5,152 nt of DNA from CAYJFG01 sp051881695 (GTDB taxonomy: Bacteria > Bacillota > Clostridia > Oscillospirales > Acutalibacteraceae). The DNA lies in contig JBJEQJ010000041.1 in the NCBI GenBank assembly GCA_051881695.1, forward strand, positions 1-5,152, read 5' to 3'. Shown here one piece after another: positions 1 to 3,583 of this stretch (positions within the stretch are counted from its first letter, which is position 1; every line of letters begins with the position of its first letter). A model generated the notes under the pieces. The model was not told the origin of the DNA. It made no database searches and was given only the letters and a program-made list of their open reading frames with translations. The translations under genes and the position numbers were made by a program.

Positions 1-149
1 GTCGGCTCTGTTGCTATCGTAGCGTTTTCTGTAGCCGACGTTGCAGCTATAGGCTTTGTCTCCGCCTTTGTTGTTGCTGTGTCGTTTGAGCAGGCTGCAG
101 CCGATAATGCAACTGCCAATATGCATAATGCTAATACTATTTTTTTCAT
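1..149 (-). CDS. Secreted lipoprotein, copy A (N-terminus only, cut by window edge)
   Basis: Only the first 49 codons lie in the window; the gene continues past the left edge. The protein starts MKKIVLALCILAVALSAAAC: a short basic N-terminus, a hydrophobic core and a lipobox-like end with Cys20, as expected for a lipoprotein signal peptide cleaved by signal peptidase II and anchored in the outer leaflet of the membrane. After Cys20 comes a Thr/Ala/Glu-rich tail, the start of a flexible tether. The start ATG follows an AGAAAGGAT ribosome binding site at about 157-165. It is clearly paralogous to the complete lipoprotein gene at 570-1403, with nearly the same signal peptide and first linker residues, so a similar long linker and C-terminal domain are expected outside the window. 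No convincing promoter of its own is visible between the gene and the small-RNA module upstream. Confidence 0.85.
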   Translation of the reverse strand, partial: MKKIVLALCILAVALSAAACSNDTATTKAETKPIAATSATENATIATEP

Positions 150-184
150 ACTTGTCATCCTTTCTTATTTGTAAGTTTGTTCTA

Positions 185-213
185 TTGACAATGAGATTTT
201 AATACTCTATAAT
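185..213 (+). promoter_or_regulatory. Consensus sigma-A promoter of antitoxin-like RNA A
   Basis: TTGACA at 185-190, a 17-nt spacer and TATAAT at 208-213: a perfect match to the vegetative consensus. The same element is kept at 1432-1460 although the spacer has changed, which argues for selection on the two boxes. No plus-strand gene follows, so it should drive a non-coding RNA starting near 217-220. Confidence 0.88.
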
Positions 214-217
214 ATAG

Positions 218-312
218 TTACAGGGAAAACCGTTAAAAGCGGTTAGCCCATAAGTAAAAATGAATTAAAAAATAATCGCCTTTACCTTGGACAGTCGGGC
301 GATTATTTTTTT
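218..312 (+). ncRNA. Putative type I antitoxin RNA, copy A (~95 nt)
   Basis: A short plus-strand RNA is predicted from the consensus promoter at 185-213 to the U-tract at 306-312. It has no credible reading frame. Its 5' part folds into a hairpin (AACCG 228-232 with CGGTT 240-244, extended by GGG 223-225 with CCC 247-249). Its 3' part is the terminator hairpin, which is antisense to the last codons, stop and terminator of the 27-aa peptide gene on the other strand. Convergent RNAs sharing a terminator are the known layout of Fst/par-like and TxpA/RatA-like type I toxin-antitoxin loci, so this RNA is inferred to silence the peptide mRNA. Exact ends and function are inferences. Confidence 0.7.
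267..312. terminator. Bidirectional terminator shared by peptide A mRNA and antitoxin-like RNA A
   Basis: A perfect 10-bp stem, AATAATCGCC at 271-280 with GGCGATTATT at 298-307, encloses a 17-nt loop. On the plus strand it is followed by a T-run (306-312). On the minus strand it is followed by six Ts (complement of 267-272). It can therefore end transcription from both sides. The peptide stop codon (303-305) lies inside the stem. Confidence 0.85.
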
Positions 313-386
313 ATGTTATTTATCAGCTCGGCAAGAGCTGTAATCAAAGCAATTATTAGTATAAATGTAATAATCGTTTCTGCCAT
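303..386 (-). CDS. 27-aa hydrophobic peptide, putative type I toxin, copy A
   Basis: This is a 27-codon gene beginning MAETIITFILIIALITAL and ending AELINNIKK. Residues 4-19 form one membrane-spanning segment, followed by a polar tail with two lysines: the shape of Fst-like or holin-like type I toxins, although no family was confirmed. The ATG at 386 follows a strong GGGGGTGAT ribosome binding site (392-400), which lies in a leader hairpin. It has its own promoter (450-478), and its TAA stop lies in the shared terminator. Copy B (1547-1630) differs at 6 of 27 residues, all conservative and all within the membrane segment, while start, stop, ribosome site and length are kept. That pattern supports real translation. 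It probably acts in the cytoplasmic membrane. A small signalling or accessory membrane peptide is the alternative. Confidence 0.78.
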   Translation of the reverse strand: MAETIITFILIIALITALAELINNIKK

Positions 387-391
387 AACAC

Positions 392-415
392 ATCACCCCC
401 AATCTGTTGGGAGTG
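392..415 (-). promoter_or_regulatory. Leader hairpin burying the ribosome binding site of peptide A
   Basis: In the minus-strand mRNA, CACTCCCAA (407-415) pairs with TTGGGGGTG (394-402) around a 4-nt loop. The 9-bp stem has one G-U pair. The 3' arm is the GGGGGTG Shine-Dalgarno itself, so translation should be blocked unless the hairpin opens. The equivalent hairpin in copy B has 8 bp and a different 6-nt loop. Confidence 0.75.
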
Positions 416-449
416 CTAAACGCCTCAAACTTCCCCTGTAACCAATATT

Positions 450-478
450 ATTATATATTTATTGCCGATATTTTGCAA
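450..478 (-). promoter_or_regulatory. Sigma-A promoter of peptide A
   Basis: On the minus strand TTGCAA (473-478), a 17-nt spacer and TATAAT (450-455). Transcription should start near 443, giving a leader of about 57 nt and an mRNA of about 175 nt. Boxes and spacing are identical in copy B while the spacer sequence differs. Confidence 0.85.
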
Positions 479-489
479 TATCTTATTTG

Positions 490-525
490 AAAAAACAAAA
501 AGGCAGAGTCTTTAAAGCTCTGCCT
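490..525 (-). terminator. Terminator of the complete lipoprotein gene
   Basis: AGGCAGAG (501-508) pairs with CTCTGCCT (518-525). On the minus strand it is followed by TTTTTGTTTTTT. It lies about 45 nt after the lipoprotein stop codon and just before the promoter of peptide A, separating the two tandem units. Confidence 0.88.
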
Positions 526-569
526 AAAATATCTGCACCTTGCTGTTTAATTGTACTGTAAAAAGTGAA

Positions 570-1403
570 TTAATAATATCCAGCTTCTCTGACAAGAATT
601 TTCTCCGTCCAAGCCTTTTTTACGACCTTGGTTTCCCAATGCCCTTGTTCCGGAACGGTCACTGTCTTTGTACCAACTTGGACCTGAATATCGTCAACTC
701 GATAGCCGTGATGTGGATTGTTAGTAAGCATATATTTTTTCAGGTGACCAGTAATGTCATTTGTAATATCTTCTCCGCAGGTAGTGCAAATTGCCCTACC
801 TTGCTCCTCGTAAACAGGCTCATCCTTTGTACTTGCCGGAACATCCACTACCCAAACCTGCTTTGTTTCTTCCGGATGCTCAACGTATTTATATACTGCA
901 TCGTGCCATACCTTTGAACTTTGAACTGAGAAAGTCTGCGCCGATGAGCTGTTTGTGCTGCTTTTATTACTGCTGCCTGAGTTTGTATTATTTGAGCTGT
1001 TCTGTGCAGCTTTATTTGATGAAGTGTTATTGCTGCTGTTATTTACAGATGTATTCGCATTATTTGCAGAAGCAGTGTTGCCGTTGCCGGAACTGTCGGA
1101 TGAGCTGCCGGAGCTGCCGGAAACTGCCCCGGAGGAAGAGTTGTCCTCTGACTTGCTTTCAGCGTTATCTTCCTTATCTTCATTCTCTTTTTTATCGTCG
1201 TCTTTATTCTTGTCGCCGTTTTCGTCTGTTGTTTCTTTTTCTGTGGGAGCTTCTGTCGCAGCTGTTGCTTCCGTAGCGTTTTCTGTAGCCGAAGTCGCTG
1301 TTGCAGGCTTTGTTTCCGCCTGTGTGGTTGCAGTGTTGTTTGAGCAGGCTGCAGCCGATAATACAAGTGCCATTATGCACAACGCTAATACTATTTTTTT
1401 CAT
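570..1403 (-). CDS. Secreted lipoprotein, copy B: long Ser/Asn-rich tether plus C-terminal Cys/His domain
   Basis: A 277-aa protein. Residues 1-20 are a lipoprotein signal peptide ending in Cys20. Residues 21-55 are Thr/Ala/Glu-rich, 56-85 are highly charged (Asp/Glu/Lys) and 86-157 are almost only Ser, Asn, Gly and Thr, forming a long flexible wall-spanning tether. Residues ~160-277 form a folded domain with CTTCGEDITNDITGH: Cys206-x2-Cys209-x10-His220, then His231/His232, a likely metal-binding knuckle, followed by GTKTVTVPEQGHWETKVV. Similar Cys/His domains occur in surface proteins of Clostridia; their role is unknown to me. The ATG at 1403 is chosen because GAAAGGAT (1412-1419) sits 8 nt upstream; the in-frame GTG at 1421 would overlap that site. 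No clear promoter is seen upstream, and read-through from the peptide B gene is possible. A terminator follows at 490-525. Confidence 0.9.
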   Translation of the reverse strand: MKKIVLALCIMALVLSAAACSNNTATTQAETKPATATSATENATEATAATEAPTEKETTDENGDKNKDDDKKENEDKEDNAESKSEDNSSSGAVSGSSGSSSDSSGNGNTASANNANTSVNNSSNNTSSNKAAQNSSNNTNSGSSNKSSTNSSSAQTFSVQSSKVWHDAVYKYVEHPEETKQVWVVDVPASTKDEPVYEEQGRAICTTCGEDITNDITGHLKKYMLTNNPHHGYRVDDIQVQVGTKTVTVPEQGHWETKVVKKAWTEKILVREAGYY

Positions 1404-1431
1404 TCTGCGCCATCCTTTCACTTTTGTTCTA

Positions 1432-1460
1432 TTGACAATTAATTTTGAATAATCTATAAT
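1432..1460 (+). promoter_or_regulatory. Consensus sigma-A promoter of antitoxin-like RNA B
   Basis: TTGACA (1432-1437), 17 nt, TATAAT (1455-1460), followed by ATAGTTACAGGG exactly as in copy A. It faces into the small-RNA region and away from the lipoprotein gene. Confidence 0.88.
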
Positions 1461-1464
1461 ATAG

Positions 1465-1556
1465 TTACAGGGAAAACCGTTAAAAGCGGTTAGCCTATTA
1501 GACTGTATTTATTATTTAAATAGTCGTCCAATGTGCAGTTGGGCGATTATTTTTTT
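1465..1556 (+). ncRNA. Putative type I antitoxin RNA, copy B (~92 nt)
   Basis: Predicted from promoter 1432-1460 to the T-run at 1550-1556. The 5' hairpin (AACCG 1475-1479 with CGGTT 1487-1491) is kept from copy A. The 3' terminator hairpin has a different sequence in its upper stem and loop (loop TGTGCAG instead of 17 nt). Its 3' end is antisense to the end of the peptide B gene. Because loops of such RNAs usually make first contact with the target, the change may make each RNA specific for its own peptide mRNA; this is an inference. Confidence 0.68.
1519..1556 (+). terminator. Terminator of antitoxin-like RNA B (weak on the minus strand)
   Basis: A 13-bp stem (1519-1531 with 1539-1551, two G-U pairs) with a 7-nt loop is followed on the plus strand by seven Ts (1550-1556). 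On the minus strand the stem is followed by TAAATAATAAATAC, which is not a proper U-tract, unlike copy A. The peptide B mRNA may therefore continue into the lipoprotein gene. Confidence 0.82.
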
Positions 1557-1630
1557 ATGTTATTTATCAGCTCGGCAAGAGCTGTAAGCAAAGCAATCAA
1601 TAATACTACAATAATGATTGTTTCTGCCAT
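1547..1630 (-). CDS. 27-aa hydrophobic peptide, putative type I toxin, copy B
   Basis: 27 codons beginning MAETIIIVVLLIALLTAL and ending AELINNIKK. One membrane segment (residues 4-19) is followed by a polar, lysine-ended tail identical to copy A. Substitutions against copy A exchange hydrophobic residues or Thr for Ile/Val/Leu, as expected for a membrane helix under purifying selection. The ATG at 1630 follows GGGGGTGG (1635-1642), again buried in a leader hairpin. Its promoter is at 1692-1720. The TAA stop (1547-1549) lies in the terminator stem shared with the opposing RNA. Role inferred from architecture: membrane-active toxin silenced by the convergent RNA. The lipoprotein gene lies downstream on the same strand. 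Confidence 0.78.
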   Translation of the reverse strand: MAETIIIVVLLIALLTALAELINNIKK

Positions 1631-1634
1631 AACA

Positions 1635-1657
1635 CCACCCCCATTCCTTTGGGAGTG
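1635..1657 (-). promoter_or_regulatory. Leader hairpin burying the ribosome binding site of peptide B
   Basis: In the mRNA, CACTCCCA (1650-1657) pairs with TGGGGGTG (1636-1643) across a 6-nt loop. The 3' arm holds the Shine-Dalgarno. The loop differs from copy A while the stem is retained, which supports a functional structure. Confidence 0.75.
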
Positions 1658-1691
1658 CTAACCGCCTCAAACTTTCCCTGTAACCAATATT

Positions 1692-1720
1692 ATTATATAT
1701 TTCTTGTAAATATTTTGCAA
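1692..1720 (-). promoter_or_regulatory. Sigma-A promoter of peptide B
   Basis: Minus strand TTGCAA (1715-1720), 17-nt spacer, TATAAT (1692-1697); start expected near 1685. The leader then begins GGTTACAGGG, the same leader start as the opposing small RNA. Confidence 0.85.
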
Positions 1721-1844
1721 TACTTTAATAGATTATTTATTCCTGTTGACTTTTTAAATTTATTTTTATTTTTTAAATTGTTTTTTCCGTTACCGCTTAT
1801 GGCGATTTGTCGCTGTGAGCGCTTTTTTATCGGGTTTTACATAT

Positions 1845-1876
1845 CCGGGACAATTTGTCCCAAGAAATTTATATAT
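1845..1876. repeat. 32-bp direct repeat, left copy, with palindrome GGGACAATTTGTCCC
   Basis: Identical over 32 bp to 2929-2960. It contains a perfect 15-bp palindrome at 1847-1861 followed by AAGAAATTTATATAT. Similarity continues more loosely into the next ~28 bp: the GGACAG...CTGTCC hairpin here matches a decayed version after the right copy. The two copies bracket the GNAT cassette. Confidence 0.88.
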
Positions 1877-1905
1877 ATAAAAAGGACAGCCTTGCGACTG
1901 TCCTT
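1872..1905 (-). terminator. Second minus-strand terminator below the GNAT cassette
   Basis: AAGGACAG (1882-1889) pairs with CTGTCCTT (1898-1905), 8-nt loop. On the minus strand it is followed by TTTTTATATATATA. It lies behind the terminator at 1924-1956, so minus-strand transcription is stopped twice before the peptide B promoter. Confidence 0.75.
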
Positions 1906-1923
1906 ACCGACTGAGTTTTTGCA

Positions 1924-1956
1924 AACAAAAAGGCAGAGTCTTTTAAAACTCTGTCT
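1924..1956 (-). terminator. Terminator of the GNAT cassette
   Basis: AGGCAGAGT (1931-1939) pairs with ACTCTGTCT (1948-1956), followed on the minus strand by TTTTTGTTTGC. It lies about 20 nt after the acetyltransferase stop codon. The hairpin is nearly the same as the lipoprotein terminator at 490-525, suggesting shared origin of the spacers. Confidence 0.82.
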
Positions 1957-1978
1957 AAATATTAACCTTAATATTTGA

Positions 1979-2572
1979 CTATTTAAGGGATAAACGTATA
2001 TTATCATACTTGTCAATTTGAAAACCAAACTTTTTATAGAAGTGGTGTAATCTATCTGAATGTTCCTTATCTTTTGTATCAAATGGGGATAAGAATCCAG
2101 AAACATATTCTGCATTGAATTCTTTAATGTAATTTAAAAATACTTTCATCATTATAGAACCATAGCCCTTATTAGGTTCGCACAGAAAATCCTCAATATA
2201 AAAACCCTTTAGGTACTGTGAATTTTTGTCCTCATGATGAACTACGTTTACAAAAAGCCTTTGAGAATGTTTGTGTGAAAATAAAATATTATCAAAAGTG
2301 TAGCCCAGAAAAGTTAAACAGGATAATTTACCATTATAATTAAATTCTTGAATAACAGTTACAATGCATATAGACTTATTTTGAGGACTAGAATCCAAGT
2401 AAATTAACTTTTGGTTATGATTAACCAGTTCAGCTATGAAATTTTGTATTTTTTCATTGTGTGCTTCAATGTTTTTTATATTTTTATATTGCCTTTTATG
2501 TTCATAATAACTATGCTTAAAATAACAACTCTGGCAATATTTTCTTTCGAGTATTTTCGATAAAATTCCCAT
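1979..2572 (-). CDS. GNAT-family N-acetyltransferase (putative)
   Basis: About 197 aa from the chosen start (MGILSKILERKYCQSC). The C-terminal half shows the GNAT fold signature: a strand ending FYIEDFLCEPN, the acetyl-CoA phosphate loop KGYGS (residues ~135-139), the helix MMKVFLNYIKEF, a strand AEYVSGFLS and the family-typical FYKKFGF near the end (~178-184). It should transfer an acetyl group from acetyl-CoA to an amine; the substrate cannot be told. The N-terminus carries a CxxC with nearby histidines. The ATG at 2572 has AAGGA 11 nt upstream (2584-2588); the longer frame from 2662 lacks that site and overlaps the upstream gene much more. Even so, the gene overlaps its upstream neighbour by 56 nt, so translation is probably coupled. 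Two terminators follow. Confidence 0.75.
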   Translation of the reverse strand: MGILSKILERKYCQSCYFKHSYYEHKRQYKNIKNIEAHNEKIQNFIAELVNHNQKLIYLDSSPQNKSICIVTVIQEFNYNGKLSCLTFLGYTFDNILFSHKHSQRLFVNVVHHEDKNSQYLKGFYIEDFLCEPNKGYGSIMMKVFLNYIKEFNAEYVSGFLSPFDTKDKEHSDRLHHFYKKFGFQIDKYDNIRLSLK

Positions 2573-2909
2573 ACTGATCATCGTCCTTATATTTTTCCTG
2601 TAAATATAAAAAATTAGATTCAAATATATCTGTAAAGTCTTTTCTGATTTTTTCATTTTCAATCATTTGTATATCTAATTTCATTAATTTTAAATCATCT
2701 ATTAGTTTTTTGCAACTATTTCGGCTAATCCTAAGAGCTGCGATATAGAAGCTTCTATCTGAAGTTCTCAAAAGAAAAGGAATTTCTTTTATATTGATTT
2801 TTCCTTTTAAAATCAATTCTAATAGTAATTCTTTGTAAGCATTATTCTGGCTCTCGATGCGCTGATTAAGAACGTTTTGATACTCACTTCTTGTTATATT
2901 GAAATTCAT
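2517..2909 (-). CDS. Unknown 130-aa helical protein, first gene of the GNAT cassette
   Basis: 130 aa, not recognised. The sequence is rich in Lys, Glu, Leu, Ile and Asn, with no signal peptide or membrane segment, and reads as mostly alpha-helical (for example KELLLELILKGKINIKEIP and SCKKLIDDLKLMKLDIQ). The ATG at 2909 is supported by AAAGGAAG (2918-2925) 8 nt upstream. Its 3' end overlaps the acetyltransferase gene by 56 nt in another frame, so the two are co-expressed. A small gene just upstream of and overlapping a GNAT gene recalls GNAT toxin-antitoxin pairs, but no ribbon-helix-helix motif is evident and the GNAT is not typical of those toxins. A partner or substrate-binding subunit is equally possible. 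The right copy of the palindromic repeat lies 20 bases upstream. Confidence 0.75.
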   Translation of the reverse strand: MNFNITRSEYQNVLNQRIESQNNAYKELLLELILKGKINIKEIPFLLRTSDRSFYIAALRISRNSCKKLIDDLKLMKLDIQMIENEKIRKDFTDIFESNFLYLQEKYKDDDQYGNFIENTRKKILPELLF

Positions 2910-2928
2910 TATATTTTCTTCCTTTCAG

Positions 2929-2960
2929 CCGGGACAATTTGTCCCAAGAAATTTATATAT
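2929..2960. repeat. 32-bp direct repeat, right copy, with palindrome GGGACAATTTGTCCC
   Basis: Identical to 1845-1876. The palindrome is at 2931-2945. On the minus strand it sits between a TATATAAAT stretch and the ribosome binding site of the 130-aa gene, a plausible operator position, but I find no good -35 box. The hairpin beyond the left copy is present here only in decayed form (about 2961-2980). Confidence 0.88.
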
Positions 2961-3050
2961 GAGAGTCTTGTGACTGCCTTTGCTAGTGATATCTTTTATT
3001 TTTTCTTGTTTTTATCATGTGTTTTGCAATATTCAAATAAAAAATAAGAA

Positions 3051-3084
3051 TATACAATCAACAATACTAATGATATAATATAAT
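3051..3084 (+). promoter_or_regulatory. Possible plus-strand promoter facing the small-protein operon
   Basis: TATACA (3051-3056), 17 nt, TATAAT (3074-3079), with a second overlapping TATAAT at 3079-3084. The -35 box matches four of six consensus positions. The region is AT-rich, so chance is a real risk. A transcript from here would run antisense into the 51-aa membrane protein gene. Confidence 0.4.
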
Positions 3085-3118
3085 AGATTGTTATTATTAG
3101 GGGAGATGTAAAGAAATC

Positions 3119-3199
3119 ATGTATGAAAATATTAATCAATTCCTTTCCATATTAAGCTATTTCTTTATTTTAGTTCGAAATTTTTTTAATAAATATTGA
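3119..3199 (+). CDS. Tentative 26-aa hydrophobic peptide on the opposite strand
   Basis: A 26-codon frame, MYENINQFLSILSYFFILVR followed by NFFNKY, lies behind the possible promoter at 3051-3084. AGGGGAG (3099-3105) lies 13 nt before the ATG, longer than usual spacing. The peptide has a hydrophobic centre and polar ends. It overlaps the 3' end of the 51-aa gene on the other strand. It could be a real small membrane peptide, or the transcript could simply be an antisense RNA. Evidence is thin in this AT-rich stretch. Confidence 0.25.
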   Translation: MYENINQFLSILSYFFILVRNFFNKY

Positions 3200-3312
3200 A
3201 ACGGAATGATAGGGTTTTTAAATATTACTGTAACAGTAATAATTAAGGTAATTACTGTGCCAATAATGGGAATAAGAGGTATTAATAAATTCAAAAGATC
3301 ACTTTCTTTCAT
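3157..3312 (-). CDS. 51-aa single-pass membrane protein with basic C-terminal tail
   Basis: 51 codons, third gene of a compact operon. It starts MKESDLLNLLIPLIPIIGTV, continues with ITLIITVTVIF to complete one membrane segment (residues ~6-31), and ends in a basic tail with LLKKFRTKIKK. The ATG at 3312 lies seven bases after the stop codon of the Cys-rich gene. The only ribosome-site-like sequence is AAGAAG, so translational coupling is likely. This tight spacing is the main support for the gene. The shape fits a small membrane anchor, a holin-like protein or a toxin-like peptide; no family was recognised. A possible plus-strand transcript overlaps it in antisense. Confidence 0.65.
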   Translation of the reverse strand: MKESDLLNLLIPLIPIIGTVITLIITVTVIFKNPIIPFQYLLKKFRTKIKK

Positions 3313-3319
3313 TTACTTC

Positions 3320-3583
3320 TTAGTTGTTTCTTTTATCAACTTCTGTCACTCTACACTTGTCACACTTAGCATTGCCATTAATGCCGTCAATCACAATCGG
3401 ACAGTCGATACACAGCCTGTCTTTGCAGTTGCCGTGCAGAGTGCGATAATGTTCACACGCTGATTGGAGATTTACTCGACCGTATAGGGTGCAGATAGGA
3501 TTTTCACACGCATCTAAAGCTGCAAACTGACAATCATTGCAATAGTCACCGTCAGGTATGTTTAAAGTTAGATTAAGCTCCAT
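3320..3583 (-). CDS. 87-aa cysteine-rich, probably zinc-binding, small protein
   Basis: 87 aa with ten cysteines. The first group is YCNDCQFAALDACENPIC (Cys15, 18, 26, 31) plus Cys43 and nearby His45/His50. The second is Cys53, 58, 61 and a final CDKC (74, 77). Paired CxxC motifs suggest one or two structural zinc sites. The opening LNIPDGDYCNDC resembles small Cys-rich proteins common in phages and integrative elements of Firmicutes, known to me only as uncharacterised. The ATG overlaps the end of the 76-aa gene by 11 nt, and AAGGAGGTGA (3593-3602) inside that gene is its ribosome site. There is no signal peptide, so it is cytoplasmic. DNA- or protein-binding is a guess from the Cys pattern only. 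Confidence 0.82.
   Translation of the reverse strand: MELNLTLNIPDGDYCNDCQFAALDACENPICTLYGRVNLQSACEHYRTLHGNCKDRLCIDCPIVIDGINGNAKCDKCRVTEVDKRNN

Larger units (their letters stand above)
1..478 (-). repeat. Tandem duplication, copy A (lipoprotein start + small RNA + 27-aa peptide + promoters)
   Basis: This stretch aligns with 1255-1720 over its whole length, in the same order and orientation: lipoprotein N-terminal codons, plus-strand promoter, small RNA with shared terminator, 27-aa peptide gene, leader hairpin and minus-strand promoter. The longest identical block is 47 bp (297-343 equals 1541-1587) and covers the 3' half of the peptide gene. The distance between equivalent promoter points (478 and 1720) gives a unit of about 1.24 kb. 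Divergence is moderate, so the duplication is not recent. Confidence 0.85.
1255..1720 (-). repeat. Tandem duplication, copy B
   Basis: This is the counterpart of 1-478 with the same gene order and orientation. Conserved items are the lipoprotein signal-peptide codons, both consensus promoters with 17-nt spacers, the convergent terminator, the 27-aa peptide gene and the leader hairpin. Small insertions and deletions (466 versus 478 bp) lie in the non-coding parts. Confidence 0.85.
1721..1978. other. Gene-free spacer with two minus-strand terminators and a repeat copy
   Basis: Between the peptide B promoter and the acetyltransferase stop codon I see no gene. Together with the peptide B leader, about 350 bases are without a gene. 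The spacer holds an AT-rich run (1740-1790), a small GC-rich hairpin ending in Ts on the plus strand (about 1811-1827), the first copy of the 32-bp palindrome-bearing repeat (1845-1876) and two terminators reading on the minus strand (1872-1905 and 1924-1956). Confidence 0.7.

Noticed and set aside
245..262. Six-base CCATAA-type complementarity between antitoxin-like RNA A and the start codon region of peptide A
   Set aside because: Only about six contiguous pairs and not conserved in copy B, so it is within chance expectation.
1404..1421. Upstream GTG start at 1421 for the complete lipoprotein
   Set aside because: It would lie inside the ribosome binding site and add a charged six-residue extension; the paralogue at 149 starts at the equivalent ATG.
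540..1452. Three long plus-strand frames (540-917, 791-1276, 955-1452) and minus-strand frames at 1043-1366 and 1204-1413 over the lipoprotein gene
   Set aside because: They are shadows of the low-complexity Ser/Asn/Glu coding region. Their translations are runs of Leu/Ser/Cys without ribosome sites, and the lipoprotein frame has a signal peptide, a good ribosome site and a paralogue.
1649..2115. Frames at 1649-1978 (+) and 1837-2115 (-)
   Set aside because: They run through promoter, terminators and repeat, or lie antisense or out of frame to the GNAT gene; no ribosome site and random-looking translations.
2573..2662. Longer N-terminus of the acetyltransferase starting at 2662
   Set aside because: It would overlap the upstream gene by 146 nt, has no ribosome site, and the extra residues look like an out-of-frame reading of the 130-aa gene.
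1845..2960. CRISPR-like reading of the palindromic repeats
   Set aside because: Only two copies 1.08 kb apart with genes between them; no regular spacers and no cas genes.
3206..3463. Plus-strand 85-aa frame
   Set aside because: Antisense to the 51-aa and Cys-rich genes, no ribosome site, and it crosses two well-supported minus-strand genes.
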